Program-made: the position numbers and the translations under genes
Shown: piece after piece, positions 11,298 to 22,733 of the stretch
Layout of the letters: each line of letters starts with the position of its first letter
Position numbering within the stretch: position 1 is the stretch's first letter
DNA from: Dipteronia dyeriana
Lineage: Eukaryota; Streptophyta; Magnoliopsida; Sapindales; Sapindaceae
Assembly (NCBI GenBank): GCA_032871835.1
Contig: CM065300.1
Coordinates: 66,661,192-66,725,191 of the forward strand
Length of the DNA stretch: 64,000 bases
Reading direction: 5' to 3'
Notes under the pieces: model-generated
Told to the model about the DNA's origin: nothing
The model's input: the letters and a program-made list of their open reading frames with translations, nothing else
The model's database searches: none

Positions 11298-14105
11298 TCA
11301 AATTATCACAATGTCATCATCATAATGCCTCAAATCATTCCACGGTGGAGTCTCTGGTAGGGCACGTCTGTCTGTTGTGGCCAACTGTATGACAGATGCT
11401 ACACTTGCGCCTGTATTCCTCAGGAACAACTCTGCTCGGACCTTCATTAATGAAAGCTGGGTTGGAACATCTCCTAGAATTATGCCCGGGTTGTCCATAT
11501 CTTATACAGTTCTGTGTAGTTTTCCTCTCCTAAGACGAGATATGTCGACCTGTCCTCAGATGGCCTACTTGTCTCCTGGAGATTGGATTCAAAACCACCC
11601 TCTTGGTGATATAAGATAGCACAATCCAAGTGGAAGGATGTCCAACCGGTATAATTGGAACCGAGTAAGCATCAATAAATGTCTATCTCTTGTAGTAGTC
11701 CGCACATAGGGATGTGAAATCCATGTTTTGGTCCCTGTAAACACAATGAAAACGATGAGATTCACGTTTTAATAATATTAACCGTAGACTAAAATGTATG
11801 ATGTACCTTGCGGCAGCGAGAGCGTGAGAACATGGAAGATGGTTCGTTTGGAATTTATTGCGTGTGTAGGTCTTCCGGGCTATGTCAACAGTCCAGTATT
11901 TTCCAGACCGCTTCATCGAGAATATGTTCTAGTCAACTGGATTTACGGTCATAAAATTGCACTTATCCACACATTTTAGGATCACAAGATGTGATGCGTC
12001 GGTCAACTGATGACACATGGACTGTGCAGCCCTATGACGATCGTGAAACCAACGTTGTAGAATATTCCTAATGAACTCTGCCATAGTCAACATAGACAGT
12101 TGTCGTATAACTTTTAGACATGAGTTTATGCATTCTGCAGCATTTGTTGTCATCACCCTATACCTTCTATCGGGACAGTGTACACGGGACCACTTGTGTG
12201 GACCAGCATCAATTACATAATCATATGCATTAGGGTGCAAGTTTTATAACTATTCCATGTGCCGGTTATATTGCAACTCGGTGTACGCTCAAGCTGCCTT
12301 GTCCATTATTGCGGCAACATCCTTTCTATGATATTGCTTCTTAATATTTTTAGAAAAGTGCCAGCAACATATGGTATGGGTGGCATTAGGGAACAATTTA
12401 GAAATCCCTGTTTCAATGCTTGCATGTCGATCAGAAATGAATACCAAATCATCTATATGGCCAAGGGCACATTTCAAGCAATCCAAAACCACTCCCATGA
12501 TAGGTTGTTTTCTAAGTCACCGTAACCAAAAGCAATTGGATAAACCTGTCTTGTGCAGTTGCAACAAACATTGTACCCCTGAATCTACCCTTTAAATGGG
12601 TACCATCAACGACAATAACTAGAGGCATACACCTCAAGAATCCTCTAAGTGATGCGCCCAACGACATGAAAAAGTAGAGGAATTTACCATCTTCGTCGTA
12701 CTGTAATTCAGTGATTGTTCTGGGACTTTTTTGTTCCAACCCGTAACCAAATGATAGCATCAGTTAGAAGGTTTCCTCATACGTTCCATAGGTCAGTGAC
12801 AACGCATAATCAAGGACTTGATGTGCCTTACTGTACATGATTTGGATGACATACATTGTTTTTATGTCGGCGATTATATCCTTCGGACACATTAGTCGAC
12901 CGTCATGTTGTTGCAATCTAGGTACAACCACTTCTCCAATTATGATTGCACTAGCTTGTCAATGGCGGCGGTGAATCTCCTCCAACGGACAAGTGTGCTC
13001 GTTGACAAAAATTCTTACTTGGAAGTATGTCGCTTCATTTCTCCTCACCACTCTTAACTTCCATGTACAGTTGTCTATCAAACAAACCAGATGTAACATT
13101 GTCTTATTCGACCTTTTCACCTTCCACTCGAAGTTGTGCCGCATTGCAAAATGCCCAACCAATCTCTTCAAATCATTTTTGGTAGGGAAAAATTACCCTT
13201 TATATAGCATGCTTGTAGGTTCATCTTCTACCAAGTTCCTGCTTCCACCCATACCAAACGAGTATGATTCTGCTCCTGGTATAACCCACGTTATGACATT
13301 CTCAGAATCAGCTGGAGTTACATAAGGCCGGACTTCAGAGGTCCCAGCTATATTTACTGCTCTAAAACTAAATTTGTGTACTCGTCTTGCACGTCTTTCC
13401 ATTTGGACTTGTGTTTTATCTTTTTCATTATTCGCTACTATCTACCGACGAAATTTGCCTAATTAGCCACCTCATGAATTGGCCAAACATTCGGTTCATT
13501 AACCCGCTCATTGTTCATGTCATTGTACATCTCATTGTATTTGTGGTTATACTTCCTAACATTCATCTCAATTTGACAACCAAAGACATCGCCCAATTAA
13601 GGTCCATCTATATCACCATGGTCGGCTACTTCCGGTGGGACACCACACATGTTTTGTTGCCCTTCGATCCCACTTCTTTTAATGAACAACTGATTGCTTA
13701 CGTTAAACAATCGTTTTCACGAGCTGGGATATCTTCAGCTATCACATCTCATACTACCCTCTCAATTAGACTAACACATACTTGAGGGATCACCCTATTT
13801 TCCCCTAGCATAAACAAAACATCATCATCGTTTCTTATAAATGTGTGACATATTGTCCCGGGATCGATTGATATAGATTGTAGATCAACAATGTATTTGC
13901 TCACATCATACTTCACAATGGTTTGCACGATCGACACCAGCTCTTCGTAAGTCATATTCTTTGACACATACATTCCTTGGTTATCAGAACCAAAAAACCT
14001 CTGACTTCTATCAGGTAATTGCTCACATCGGCCGTTGTAAGATATGACTATTCTCACCTGATTCATTGTCCTGTGAAAATCATCTTCACAAACCATTATT
14101 AACAA
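11298..14105 (-). pseudogene. mudrA-type MULE transposase, decayed
   Basis: The pieces lie in order on the minus strand. 14105-13749 is the N-terminal region (MTYEELVSIV). 13171-12959 is the MuDR DNA-binding domain (CTWKLRVVRRNEATYFQVR). 12760-12512 is the core with the first catalytic aspartate (VIVVDGTHLKG). 12498-12289 has the second aspartate (VFISDRHASIETGI) and TICCWHFSKNIKK. 12240-11929 carries the likely catalytic glutamate (TTNAAECINSCLKVIRQL). 11916-11683 has the SWIM zinc finger (FQTNHLPCSHALAAARY). Two zinc-knuckle-like motifs follow near 11530-11370. At least one frameshift lies near 12500-12545 and several stops separate the pieces. The protein would have cut and rejoined the element's ends in the nucleus. 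Confidence 0.85.
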
Positions 14106-14190
14106 ATTAAAAAAATAAATTACATTTACAATTATTAAGATTTAAAAATATTTCCTAAGTGTAAGGGATCGAGAACATTTTCTAAGGGAT

Positions 14191-14249
14191 CGAGCTTTTT
14201 TCATGTGATTATTCTTTAAATATTCTCGGTCACACATGAAAAAAGCTCG
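14191..14249. other. Perfect 17-bp inverted repeat near the MULE right end
   Basis: CGAGCTTTTTTCATGTG at 14191-14207 and its exact reverse complement at 14233-14249, with a 25-base loop. It lies upstream of the transposase start on the minus strand, inside the leader that carries the GATCGAG repeats. Confidence 0.85.
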
Positions 14250-14539
14250 GATCAATTAAATGTTCATACGTGTTTTTACAAAGACTAGAACAACATATCA
14301 TAAGGAATGAATACATTGTTAACTCACACTTAAATGCATGCAAAATATCTTAAATGCATGAAAACAGAAAAGAGATTACACCAGATTATAAATATTTGTT
14401 ACCTTCTTATTCAGATTTTGGAGAGAGACAACCTTTTTGAAAAGAGAGAGACTTGTTTTTCAAGCAATTTTTTTGGGGAGATACAGACAAGTTTAGAAAG
14501 TTACCTTTTAAAAATTAAAGTTTGTGGGCAACTTGGGTG

Positions 14540-14633
14540 GTTCACCATAATATGTGTCTTCTAAACTTAAGTTAATAAAACGGTGACATTATCGCAACAC
14601 AATAAAAAAAGTGGCATATCTCACACATTCCAC
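14540..14633 (-). repeat. Right terminal inverted repeat of the MULE
   Basis: Partner of 6544-6640, ending CACACATTCCAC at 14633. It is followed at once by the 9-bp target duplication TATAAATAT (14634-14642). Confidence 0.7.
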
Positions 14634-14748
14634 TATAAATATTATATATTTCAAAGTATTAACACAGAACTGAAATAGTTTGCTAAGTTGTTTGTGTTGT
14701 TTGTATATCAAAAGCAATCTGGTTCAAATCTATAAAAAGTAACAAATA

Positions 14749-14753
14749 GAAAC
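14749..14753. repeat. 5-bp target-site duplication of retroelement 1, left copy
   Basis: GAAAC directly outside the left LTR; the same five bases follow the right LTR at 26725-26729. Confidence 0.85.
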
Positions 14754-15906
14754 TGTTAACGGGAAATTTACTCAAGATAACAAATTTCCATTAACGTCTT
14801 CGAGACCACTACCGTGGAAGTGGTGGCCGGGGTTGGTACCTTTGATACCTAACCTGCCTAGATTACACACGAATGTTTGTATATCAATAACAAGTGGGGA
14901 CCTTAGTATCAATTACTCATGGAATACAGGGTTCTCTCTCATATGCTCAATATCTCTCTAGAACGTAGGAAGGTAGTAGCTTCATACTTGTCGAATAGTG
15001 GACGTCTCTGAACACAGAATTTTGGTCTGACGTACTTCTTGCTTTCCTTTTTTTATTTTTAGGTATATTTATATATGACCGAATCCATTTGAATGAGTGT
15101 ATCTCCCGCCTTGATTCTCTGAACTCACTCCCCCCTTATCGGGCGAGATTCTCTATCTGATATTCGTTGACTCCGAGTAAATAACGAAAACGATGATATT
15201 GTTGATGAAGATAAGTTTGCTTCCTTTTTGGAATCAAACTCTTGACTTGCATGTAAATGTTGGTTATTACGTAGATATGTTCCTGTGCGTACTTACGGCA
15301 TGATTCATCATGGAGGTTTTTGAGCTAGCCGTTCATAGTTTTCGTAGAGCGAGGTAGATTTAAGCTTTGGTTCCATTCTCGGAAGCTTGAATGGACATCC
15401 TGGTAGGCATTCCTATGAGGTGACATGGATCTGATTCACTTAGAGGCCTTCTCCCTCCTTATATCGTGGATGGGACAGCGGGCTCCTGGAGAGGTTGGTG
15501 GGCATCTCGTTCAGGCTATGAATTAAGTCTGACCTCTAAAAGCCTTAACCCCCGGAGGGGTGGGGAGGGTTTGTTTGCTTTGCTTGTCGGGCTTCTTTAG
15601 AATGTTTCTTGAGCTTGGTGACCCTCACTGGCTTTCACGGGGTGGTTGAGGAGCCCGACCTCAGGAACCGAGGTTCCTAGATAGGTAGCCTCGAGAAACC
15701 CGGATTCCAGTGCTCCTGTGGGGGTTCGACCTGGTCGTGTCTATCTTCTTCCTTGATAGTTCTGACGCTCGGCGATCCATCTACAGTTCTACGGGATAGT
15801 TTTATGGTACATCCGGGGTTTCATGAATGTCGATTTCAGGGTTCAATTTGGGCTGGGAGAGTGGAAAATTTCCTTTTGACCCCTTAGCCATATTTTACTA
15901 TTAACA
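14754..15906 (-). repeat. LTR of element 1, left copy (3' LTR)
   Basis: 1,153 bp with TG...CA ends. It pairs with 25574-26724. In the first 190 aligned bases I count ten substitutions. It lacks a short CGACGGCCG-containing segment present in the right copy near 25827-25840. A minus-strand TATA-like motif (TATATAAATA) is at about 15065-15076. Confidence 0.92.
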
Positions 15907-16284
15907 TAAGTCCTCTCTGACTTGAACAACGGAGGTAGAGTTGGGGTTGGATTCAGATTCCCTGTTTAATTGGAAAATTTTCCGTTATGAGATAATTACT
16001 GGGAATCTTGAATAAAATCTTCTCATTAATTATCCAAATGATGTGTTGAACTTTGAATTGGTGTGTTCTTTGAGGAAAATCAGTTGCGTTACGGCTCTCT
16101 GTGTGGCTCGAGGCGATATTTCTGAGGATATCGTCGACGTCATTACACCCCTAACTTCTATTTAAATTCAAATTCACTGCCCGTTTCTTCACACATTCTC
16201 TAAATTTTGAATTTATAGACTTCTTCTCTCTTGCTACCTTCTGTCGATTTCCATTTTTTCTCAATCCCCAAGACCTGTTCTAAC

Positions 16285-18743
16285 ATGTCGAAGGCCAATC
16301 TTTACTCCATTGACTCCCTGGTTGAAGGCACAGAGGTCTCAAGTCTCGCCCACGGAAAATGGGCTCGACGAGACCTAAGTGGGGATGACTCTCCTCCGTC
16401 CCCGTAACGTTGTCGATCGAACTGGAATGTAGCCATCGGGAATGGGTTTTCTCACCAACCGGATAATCCTCTGAACTTGGTTGATAAGGACTCCGGTGAA
16501 GAGAATAAGGTCGGTGTCTCTGGAGTGGACCAGATCACAGTTGCCGGTCCTACCCTAGAGAGGCGTCCTCCATATGACTTCGGGGTCATTCCAGATTCTA
16601 CAGTTGACCCAAAATCGATCAGCCACTTGAGGACCAAATGCGACATCCCTGACACTGTCTCTCTCACAGTCCCCCATAGAAATTACGACATTTTTAACCA
16701 ACCCAAAGGCGTACTCCCCATCCATGTTGCAGCCTTTGAGAGCGGGGTAAGGCTCCCTCTTTATCCTACCCTTCGGCGGGCTCTCAACGCTCTTCAACTA
16801 GCTCCCCTCCAGCTAACACCCGGCTTCTGAAGGTACCTGGTTGGCTTCCTAGTGCTGTTGAGGGACCAGTACGAGCTAAGCGAGATAATCAGAGAGCCCG
16901 GGGCAGAGAAGCTTGCTTTCCTTTTTCTGATTGGGAGCCTGGCCGGGGTCCTTTAAGGCCAGTTTTACACCAAAGCCAAGAACAAGTTTAGCTTCATCAT
17001 CCCTGGAGCTTCAAGGAAGGATCCGGCCTGGAAAGAAGAATGGGTATTGACTGGCAATGATTGGGGGAACTTGATTTTTATAAGTGGGCATGAGTTCGCA
17101 GTTCTGACCACCTTTAATGACAAGCCTTCGTGGGACCGAGATTCCTTGCCCGCTGAATCCGAGACGGTGTTGAAGGTCATCCTTGCCAGGAACTAGTTGA
17201 ACCTGAAGTTCCTGACTGCTGACCCATTTGATCCTCATCGGGTAAACCGCTATCTTCGGATATCCGATGCTACTCCTCGTAAGTATCTTGAACTGTCAAG
17301 CTTTTGGGTTGTTGAATGGTTCAGCTCTAATGGTTTTACCCCTTTTTTTTTAGAAGTTTTTTGTTGTTTCTCCAACTTCTCACGAAGCCCGGCAAGCTCG
17401 GACCCCTCCCCCTCCCCCTCCCCCTCCTTCCAGATCATCTTCGGGAACCTTTTTGGCTACCTCGGAGAAAATGGGGCCAATCCATATGGTCACCGCTTCG
17501 CCTGCTCCTACTCCTTTGCATTCCTAGATGAGATCTAAGATGGATATTCTCGCATCTCGGGCAGTTAAGTCTCTAAATTGAGGAGAGCCCGTAGGCCATT
17601 GATACGTCCACCTCCATTCCTTCACCAGTGGCTCCCGCTACAGTTGTTGCTTCTCCAGTTACATTACCCACTCCTTCCACTGATCCAGCCGTGTCCTGAG
17701 CAGTTCAAGCTCTAGGGAATTCTGAGGCTGGTACTCCTGAGATCTCTCATTCTCACCCCACCATCAATCGGGCTCGGTTGGTCAGGATGAGGTTTTGAAG
17801 CAGTTCGTTGCTTCTTGCTCTGGTGGCGGGCTCTCTAGGATGGCCTCCATGTCCGTGGATATTCTGGTTACCAAGGGGTCTGCCCTTTTGGCCGAGGTAG
17901 TCATCGCCTTTATTTTCTGTGACTGTGAGCTTTGATCTGCTTTCTAACCTTTGTTCCATACTTTGCAGGCTTTCAAGTTCAATGTAGCGATGGGCCATCA
18001 GGTGTCTCTTCAGCCGAGGCTGAGTGCACCATGGGACTGTTATTGCAGGCTCAATCCTTGGTCCAGAAGATGACTTCCAGCTATAGAGGAATGGAAACAC
18101 AACTGGCTGAGTTTCAGTGCGACCATGAGAGGCTGAAGCGGTCTTTTGACCAAAAAAATCTTCAGTCTAAGCGACGAGCTAGCTTGCGGGATGACTGGAA
18201 GGAAGAAGCGAAGGCGTTAGATGTTAAGAATCATGTTCTACAAGCCCAAGTTGTCAAGCTTCGGGCTGAGGTAGATTTTTCCTTTAGCGAGGGATTCTTC
18301 TATGCCTCTTACCAAGCCGCTGAGGCCCTCCCATCCCTTTTGACCTGTCAATTATTGCTAACTGGGATAAGGAGGAGATATTGGCCAAGGTCGTAGAGAT
18401 ATCTCACCCCTTTGGTGATGACCTAGACTCCTCTAATGTGGCCAAAGCCGGGAAGCGAGCAGCAGGGTCAGACCTTCATCCTCCTCCTCCTCCTCCTCCT
18501 CCTCCTCCTCCTCCTCCTCCTCCTCTTGTCTTCCCAACATCAGGTCTAAGAGAATCCTCGAGGGGGGTTCTACCCATGGTGCCGGAAGGAGATCTTAAAG
18601 AAGCCCTCAAGAAGAGGTGGCAGAGGCTGCTATCCAGGATGAGTGAACACCTGAAAGCGGAACAGAGGGCGAGGTTCATCCGGAAGGAAGGAAAGCTGGA
18701 AGAGACCAAGAAGATGCAGAATCTTGAATCCACCTTCTTGTAG
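16285..18743 (+). pseudogene. Antisense gene of retroelement 1 (Retand-type aORF), decayed
   Basis: This gene runs against the retroelement. A TATA-like TATTTAAA lies at 16159-16166. The first ATG, at 16285, opens a frame starting MSKANLYSIDSLVEG that stops near 16408. Decayed frames continue at 16477-16830 (GVRLPLYPTLRRALNALQLA) and to about 17310 (NKFSFIIPGASRKDPAWKEE), then a low-complexity SPSPSPSF stretch, then a coiled-coil part at 17960-18300 and 18381-18743, with a polyproline run encoded at 18478-18527. The middle part resembles the putative plant transposon protein domain found in antisense genes of Tat retroelements. Its function is unknown. Intron limits are not resolved; one plausible 3' splice site is at 17969. 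Confidence 0.65.
18478..18527 (+). repeat. CCT trinucleotide microsatellite (polyproline)
   Basis: An uninterrupted run of about sixteen CCT triplets within the antisense gene of element 1. Read on the other strand it gives a spurious polyglycine frame. Confidence 0.9.
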
Positions 18744-19144
18744 CTTGCTCTGTATGCCCAAAAGGGGGAATGGGCATCCCATCTTACTCATGATTGACCA
18801 TCATCGTCACTCTTTTTTTTATTGCCCGGAACCAGGGGTTGGGCTCCCTATCTGATTGTTGTAGCCTTACCGGGGGATAGGCTCCCCAACTCTTTAATGG
18901 AATTTTAATTTTAGGTCTGGTTCAAATTTTGATTTGCATGTACCTGTTTCATTTTTTATTTCCATCTAGGTTCAACCCCTATAGCAACCTGACTTAGCTT
19001 AGGAAAAGTAACAAGATAGGAAAACTGCTTAAGTGTGAACGTAGATAGCTAACTCGAGCTTTTGACTTTCAATAAAAACTTGCAGCTCGGTGACTTTAGT
19101 TGATAATCCCCTTGTTTGATCGAAGACCCTTCTCTCAGGCTGAG

Positions 19145-19545
19145 GTGGCAACCGTGTTCTTAAACTTGAGTCCATCTTGGGGGGTTGTAACCCGACCAAG
19201 GCATCAGGAGAGCTTTTTAGCTATTTCATGGTCTTGAGGTCTTGATGGAAACTATACTCTTACACTCAGACCCTTCTTAGGGGTGGTAGCCCGACCAAGG
19301 CATCATGAGAGCTATCTAGCTATTTCATGGTCTTGAGATCTGGATGACAACTATGCTCTTACACTCAGACCCGTCTTGGGGGTGTTAGCCGGACCAAGGC
19401 ATCAGGAAGGCTATCTAGCTATTTCCTGGTCTTGATATCTGGATGGCAGATATGCTCTTAAACTCAGACCCTTCTTGGCAGGGGGTAGTGCCTGGCTAAG
19501 GCATCAGGGATAGCGAGGGGGGTCCCTGGCTAATCCCTGATCTTG
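19145..19545. repeat. Tandem repeat of about 100 bp in element 1
   Basis: Four copies marked by GACCAAGGCATCA (fourth GGCTAAGGCATCA) at about 19194, 19293, 19392 and 19494, each followed by a GCTATCTAGCTATTTC-type block and ACTCAGACCCTTCTTGG. It lies between integrase and the antisense gene, in the non-coding part of the retroelement. Confidence 0.85.
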
Positions 19546-19773
19546 AGACGGAAATGTCTAATTTCCCATGTGGACCCAAATCTTTTTAGAACATAGCTAA
19601 AGATAGAGAAAAACAGGCTTTATTGATAAAAAGAAAAGAGTACATTATTGCTGGAGATTAAGATCTAGGTGGAGGTAGCCTGCTCATGAGTCCCCTGTTC
19701 AGGGGTAGAATTTTCTCAAATGATCTGCATTTCAGGTATGATCGATGAGTCGACCATTCATGTCTTCGAGTTT

Positions 19774-20718
19774 CTATGCCCCATTGCGGGCCACCACCTT
19801 CACCAAGTATGGCCCTTCCCAGTTTGGCCCCAGGACCCCGTCTGACCTCTTTCTAGTATTCGGCATCACTTTCCTGAGAACTAGGTCCCCATCCTTAAAG
19901 TTTTGGGCTTTAACCTTTCGGTTAAAGTATCTAGCAATCCTGCTCTGGTAAACTGCTACCTTCTCAGCTACTCGATCTTGTTTTTCTTCTAAGAGATCCA
20001 AGCTAGCTTGGAGCTTGTCCTCATTGCTCCCTGGTTCAAAATGTTGGACTCTAAAGAGGGTCAGTTTGTGCTCAATGTGAAGCACTACTTCAACTCCGAA
20101 GGCTAGTGAGTAGGGCGTTTTCCCGGTAGCTGTTCTCCTTGTAGTGCGGTAAACCAGAGGACCTCGGGAAGCTTCTCAGCCCATCTACCCCTTTTTCCGG
20201 TGTAGTTTCTTTTTCAACAGCTTCTTTATAGTCTTATTGGTGGATTCTCACCCCACGCCCTCGCAAAAGTCTTTGAATCGGCCATTATCAAACAGCTTGT
20301 CGAGGTCAACTATAATGGCAAGAGGGGTTCCGAATCTGCAAACCACATTATTTTTGATGAATCTTGTTGTATTTTCTTTCGATATCTGGGAGAGTGGTCC
20401 AGCTTCAACCCATCTTGTGAAATAGTCGATTGCCACGATAGCATGCTTGGCTTGACCAGGAGCAGTTGAAAGCAGTCTGATCAAGTCGACTCCCCATATA
20501 GCAAAGGGGTATGGTGAGCTAAGGGATGATAATCGCTCTGGCGGTCGATGTGACTCAAGTTTGCGGTCTTCTGGCAAGCTTCGCATGATTGTACCAAGAT
20601 CTTTGCATCTTGATGGATAGTTGGCCAATAGTACCCCATACGGAGAACCTGATATGCCAGAGCCTCCCCACCAGTATGGTTGCCGCATTCCCCTTAGTGA
20701 ACCTCTTTCAATGCCCAT
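19774..20718 (-). pseudogene. Integrase of element 1, decayed
   Basis: On the minus strand: IN core near 20510-20248 with WGVDLIRL (first aspartate), AIVAIDYFTRWVEAGPL and a degraded second motif VDLDKLFDNGRFKDFC where SDNG is expected. The next in-frame codons are a TGA and then ESTNKTIKKLL, so the family's usual stretch between the second aspartate and the catalytic glutamate is mostly deleted. The C-terminal part (20085-19774) has VYQSRIARYFNRKVK and FKDGDLVLRKV, as in Ty3/gypsy integrases. The enzyme would have inserted the cDNA into the genome. Confidence 0.85.
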
Positions 20719-20894
20719 TTGGCATCTTCAGGTTGTAAACACCGGTGCAAAGGAAGAGATTTACCCCTCCTGTTTAAATACCCATCCACCAAGCAATACC
20801 GAACCGAGAGCCTCTTGATTTTCCTATCTTGGTCTGGCTACCCAGAAAGTCTCCCTTCTTGTAGGTAATCCACTATCGGGTTCATCCAGCATGG

Positions 20895-21370
20895 TTACCG
20901 ATCCAGGGTATGAGTCTCCTTACTTGCCACTGTGCTAAATAAGGGGATCACTTGAAGAGGGACCCATTGGGGTAAGGTCTGGCCACCATTTACAACTATT
21001 TTGGCTAGGACGTCAGCTCGACGGTTCTGTGGTCGAGGTATCTGCTCAATCCTAAAACCTTTGAATTTGCTCTTTAGCTGTTGAACTAGCTTCAAGTAAG
21101 CAATCATGTTATCCTCTTTTGCTTGATAATCCCTAGAAACCTGGTTGACTATGAGCAACGAGTCACTCCTAACCTGCAGATAATCGACCCCGAGCTCTGC
21201 GACTGCCCTTATTCCGGCTAAAAGGGCTTAGTACTCTGCCTCATTGTTAGTGGCTTTAAATTCAAATCTGAAGCACTGACAGCACTCAGTTCCTTCTGGG
21301 TCAATTACAATTATTCCCGCTCCTCCCCCCATTTGCCCGAAGGCTCCATCAGTGTAGAGAATCCACGACT
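20895..21370 (-). pseudogene. Second RNase H domain of element 1
   Basis: A second RNase H follows the usual gypsy RT-RNase H. Its acidic residues are visible in order on the minus strand: YTDGAFGQMGGG (codons near 21342-21353), NNEAEY (21231-21248), RSDSLLIVNQV (near 21150) and RRADVLAKI (near 21020). A TAA follows NNEAEY directly. A second RNase H of this kind is typical of the Tat lineage. It would degrade the RNA strand during reverse transcription. Confidence 0.85.
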
Positions 21371-21484
21371 TGCAACCATCTGGCCAGCTGTCAGATTCTG
21401 GAATCTTCTCAGGGGCTACGTCTGTTTCTGCGGAGGTCGCTTGGCCTGAGGCATTGAGGGTTCTGCTACAAAGTCTGCTAGAGC

Positions 21485-22586
21485 CTAGGCTTTAATTGTG
21501 ATTCTAGGCTTATACCTCAAATCAAACTGGGTGAGTTCCAGGGCCCACAAAACCAGCCTTTTGGAAACATCCGGGTGTTGCAAAAATTGACTGAGGGGTT
21601 GATCCGTCACTACTGCTATCGAATGAGCTTGGAAGTAGGGTCGGAGCTTCTTTACAGAGGTTACCAAGGCATAATCAAGCTTCTCCAAATGGGTATAGTT
21701 CTTCTCGGGCTTGGTTAAAGCTTGACTCACGTAGTAGATAGGCAGATGGATCCTATCTCCACATTCCTTGACCAAAGCCCCGCTTACCACAGTTTCTGAA
21801 ACGGCCAAGTAAATTTGTAGCTCTTCTCCAGGGATTGGTTTAACCAGTAGTAGAGGGCTTGACAGGTATTTTTTCAAGGTTTGAAAAGCTTGTTCACTCT
21901 TCTTATCCCATTTCATGTTTCTTCCCTGCTTAATGGCTTTAAAGAATGGGAGACATTTGTCGATAGACCGAGAAATGAACCTGTTGAGCGCTGCTACCTG
22001 CCCAGTCAATACTTGAACCTGTTTGAGTGACGTGGGGGACTCCAGGTCCAGGATGGCCTTAATCTTTTTCGGGTTAGCCTCTATGCCTCTCTCGTGGACC
22101 ATGAAGCCCAGAAACTTCCCCGCAGTCACCCCAAAGGCACATTTGGAGTGGTTCAATCTCATTTGATTCTCCCTTAAGATCATGAAGGTTCTGCGAAGGT
22201 CGCTCAGATGCCCTTCGAAGGTTGATGACTTGGTGATCATATCATCGATGTACACCTCCATTGATCTTCCAATTTTAGGCTTGACAGAAGGTTGACAAAC
22301 CGTTGGTACGTAGCTCCTACATTTTTAAGCCTGAAAGGCATCACTTTGTAGCAATACAGACCCGTCCGGTGATGAAACTGGTCTTTTCCTAGTCAGTGGG
22401 GTTCATCATAATTTGATTGTACCTTGAAAACGTATCCATGAAGCTCAGGAGCTTATTTCCAAGGGTGGAGTCAACTAATTGATCAATTTTTGGTAGAGCG
22501 AAACTGTCTATCGGGCATGCCCAGTTGAGGTCAGTATAATCGACGTACATACGCCACTTCCCATTTACCTTAGTGACCATAACCAC
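21485..22586 (-). pseudogene. Reverse transcriptase and first RNase H of element 1
   Basis: 22586-22389 carries VTKVNGKWRMYVDYTDLNWA and LLSFMDTFSRYNQI (first catalytic aspartate). After a broken stretch, 22261-21485 begins MEVYIDDMITKSSTF, which has the paired catalytic aspartates (YIDD form of YxDD), and runs through GFMVHERGIEANPKKIKAI, LNRFISRSID, the connection region and the first RNase H (VTDQPLSQFLQHPDVSKRL). The frame is lost between 22262 and 22388, over the stretch leading to the YIDD box. Confidence 0.9.
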
Positions 22587-22733
22587 GTTGGCAATCCATT
22601 TGGGGTAACGTGCCTCTTAGATGAAGCACAATTGGGTCAATTTGTCCACTTCTTCCTAGTCCGCCATATTTCTTTCAGCGTTGAAGTTCCGTCTTTTTTG
22701 TTTGATGGGTTTGAAGGTCGGATCCACTGCTAG

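Larger units (their letters stand above)
6544..14633. mobile_element. Whole Mutator-like element (MULE) with Ulp1-type gene and mudrA relic
   Basis: The element is 8,090 bp. Its ends are diverged inverted repeats: the left start GGGCACGAAAAATTAATGGC matches the reverse complement of the right end, GTGGAATGTGTGAGATATGC, and similarity continues inward for roughly 100 bases. A perfect 9-bp target duplication flanks it. It holds a DUF1985/Ulp1-protease gene on the plus strand (7512-11120) and a mudrA-type transposase on the minus strand (14105 to about 11300), facing each other. MULEs that carry Ulp1-like genes are known in plants, for example in melon and in Arabidopsis Kaonashi elements. Both genes are broken, so this copy is no longer autonomous. 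Confidence 0.88.

Noticed and set aside
18476..18733. Polyglycine minus-strand frame
   Set aside because: It is the complement of the CCT repeat in the antisense gene of element 1.
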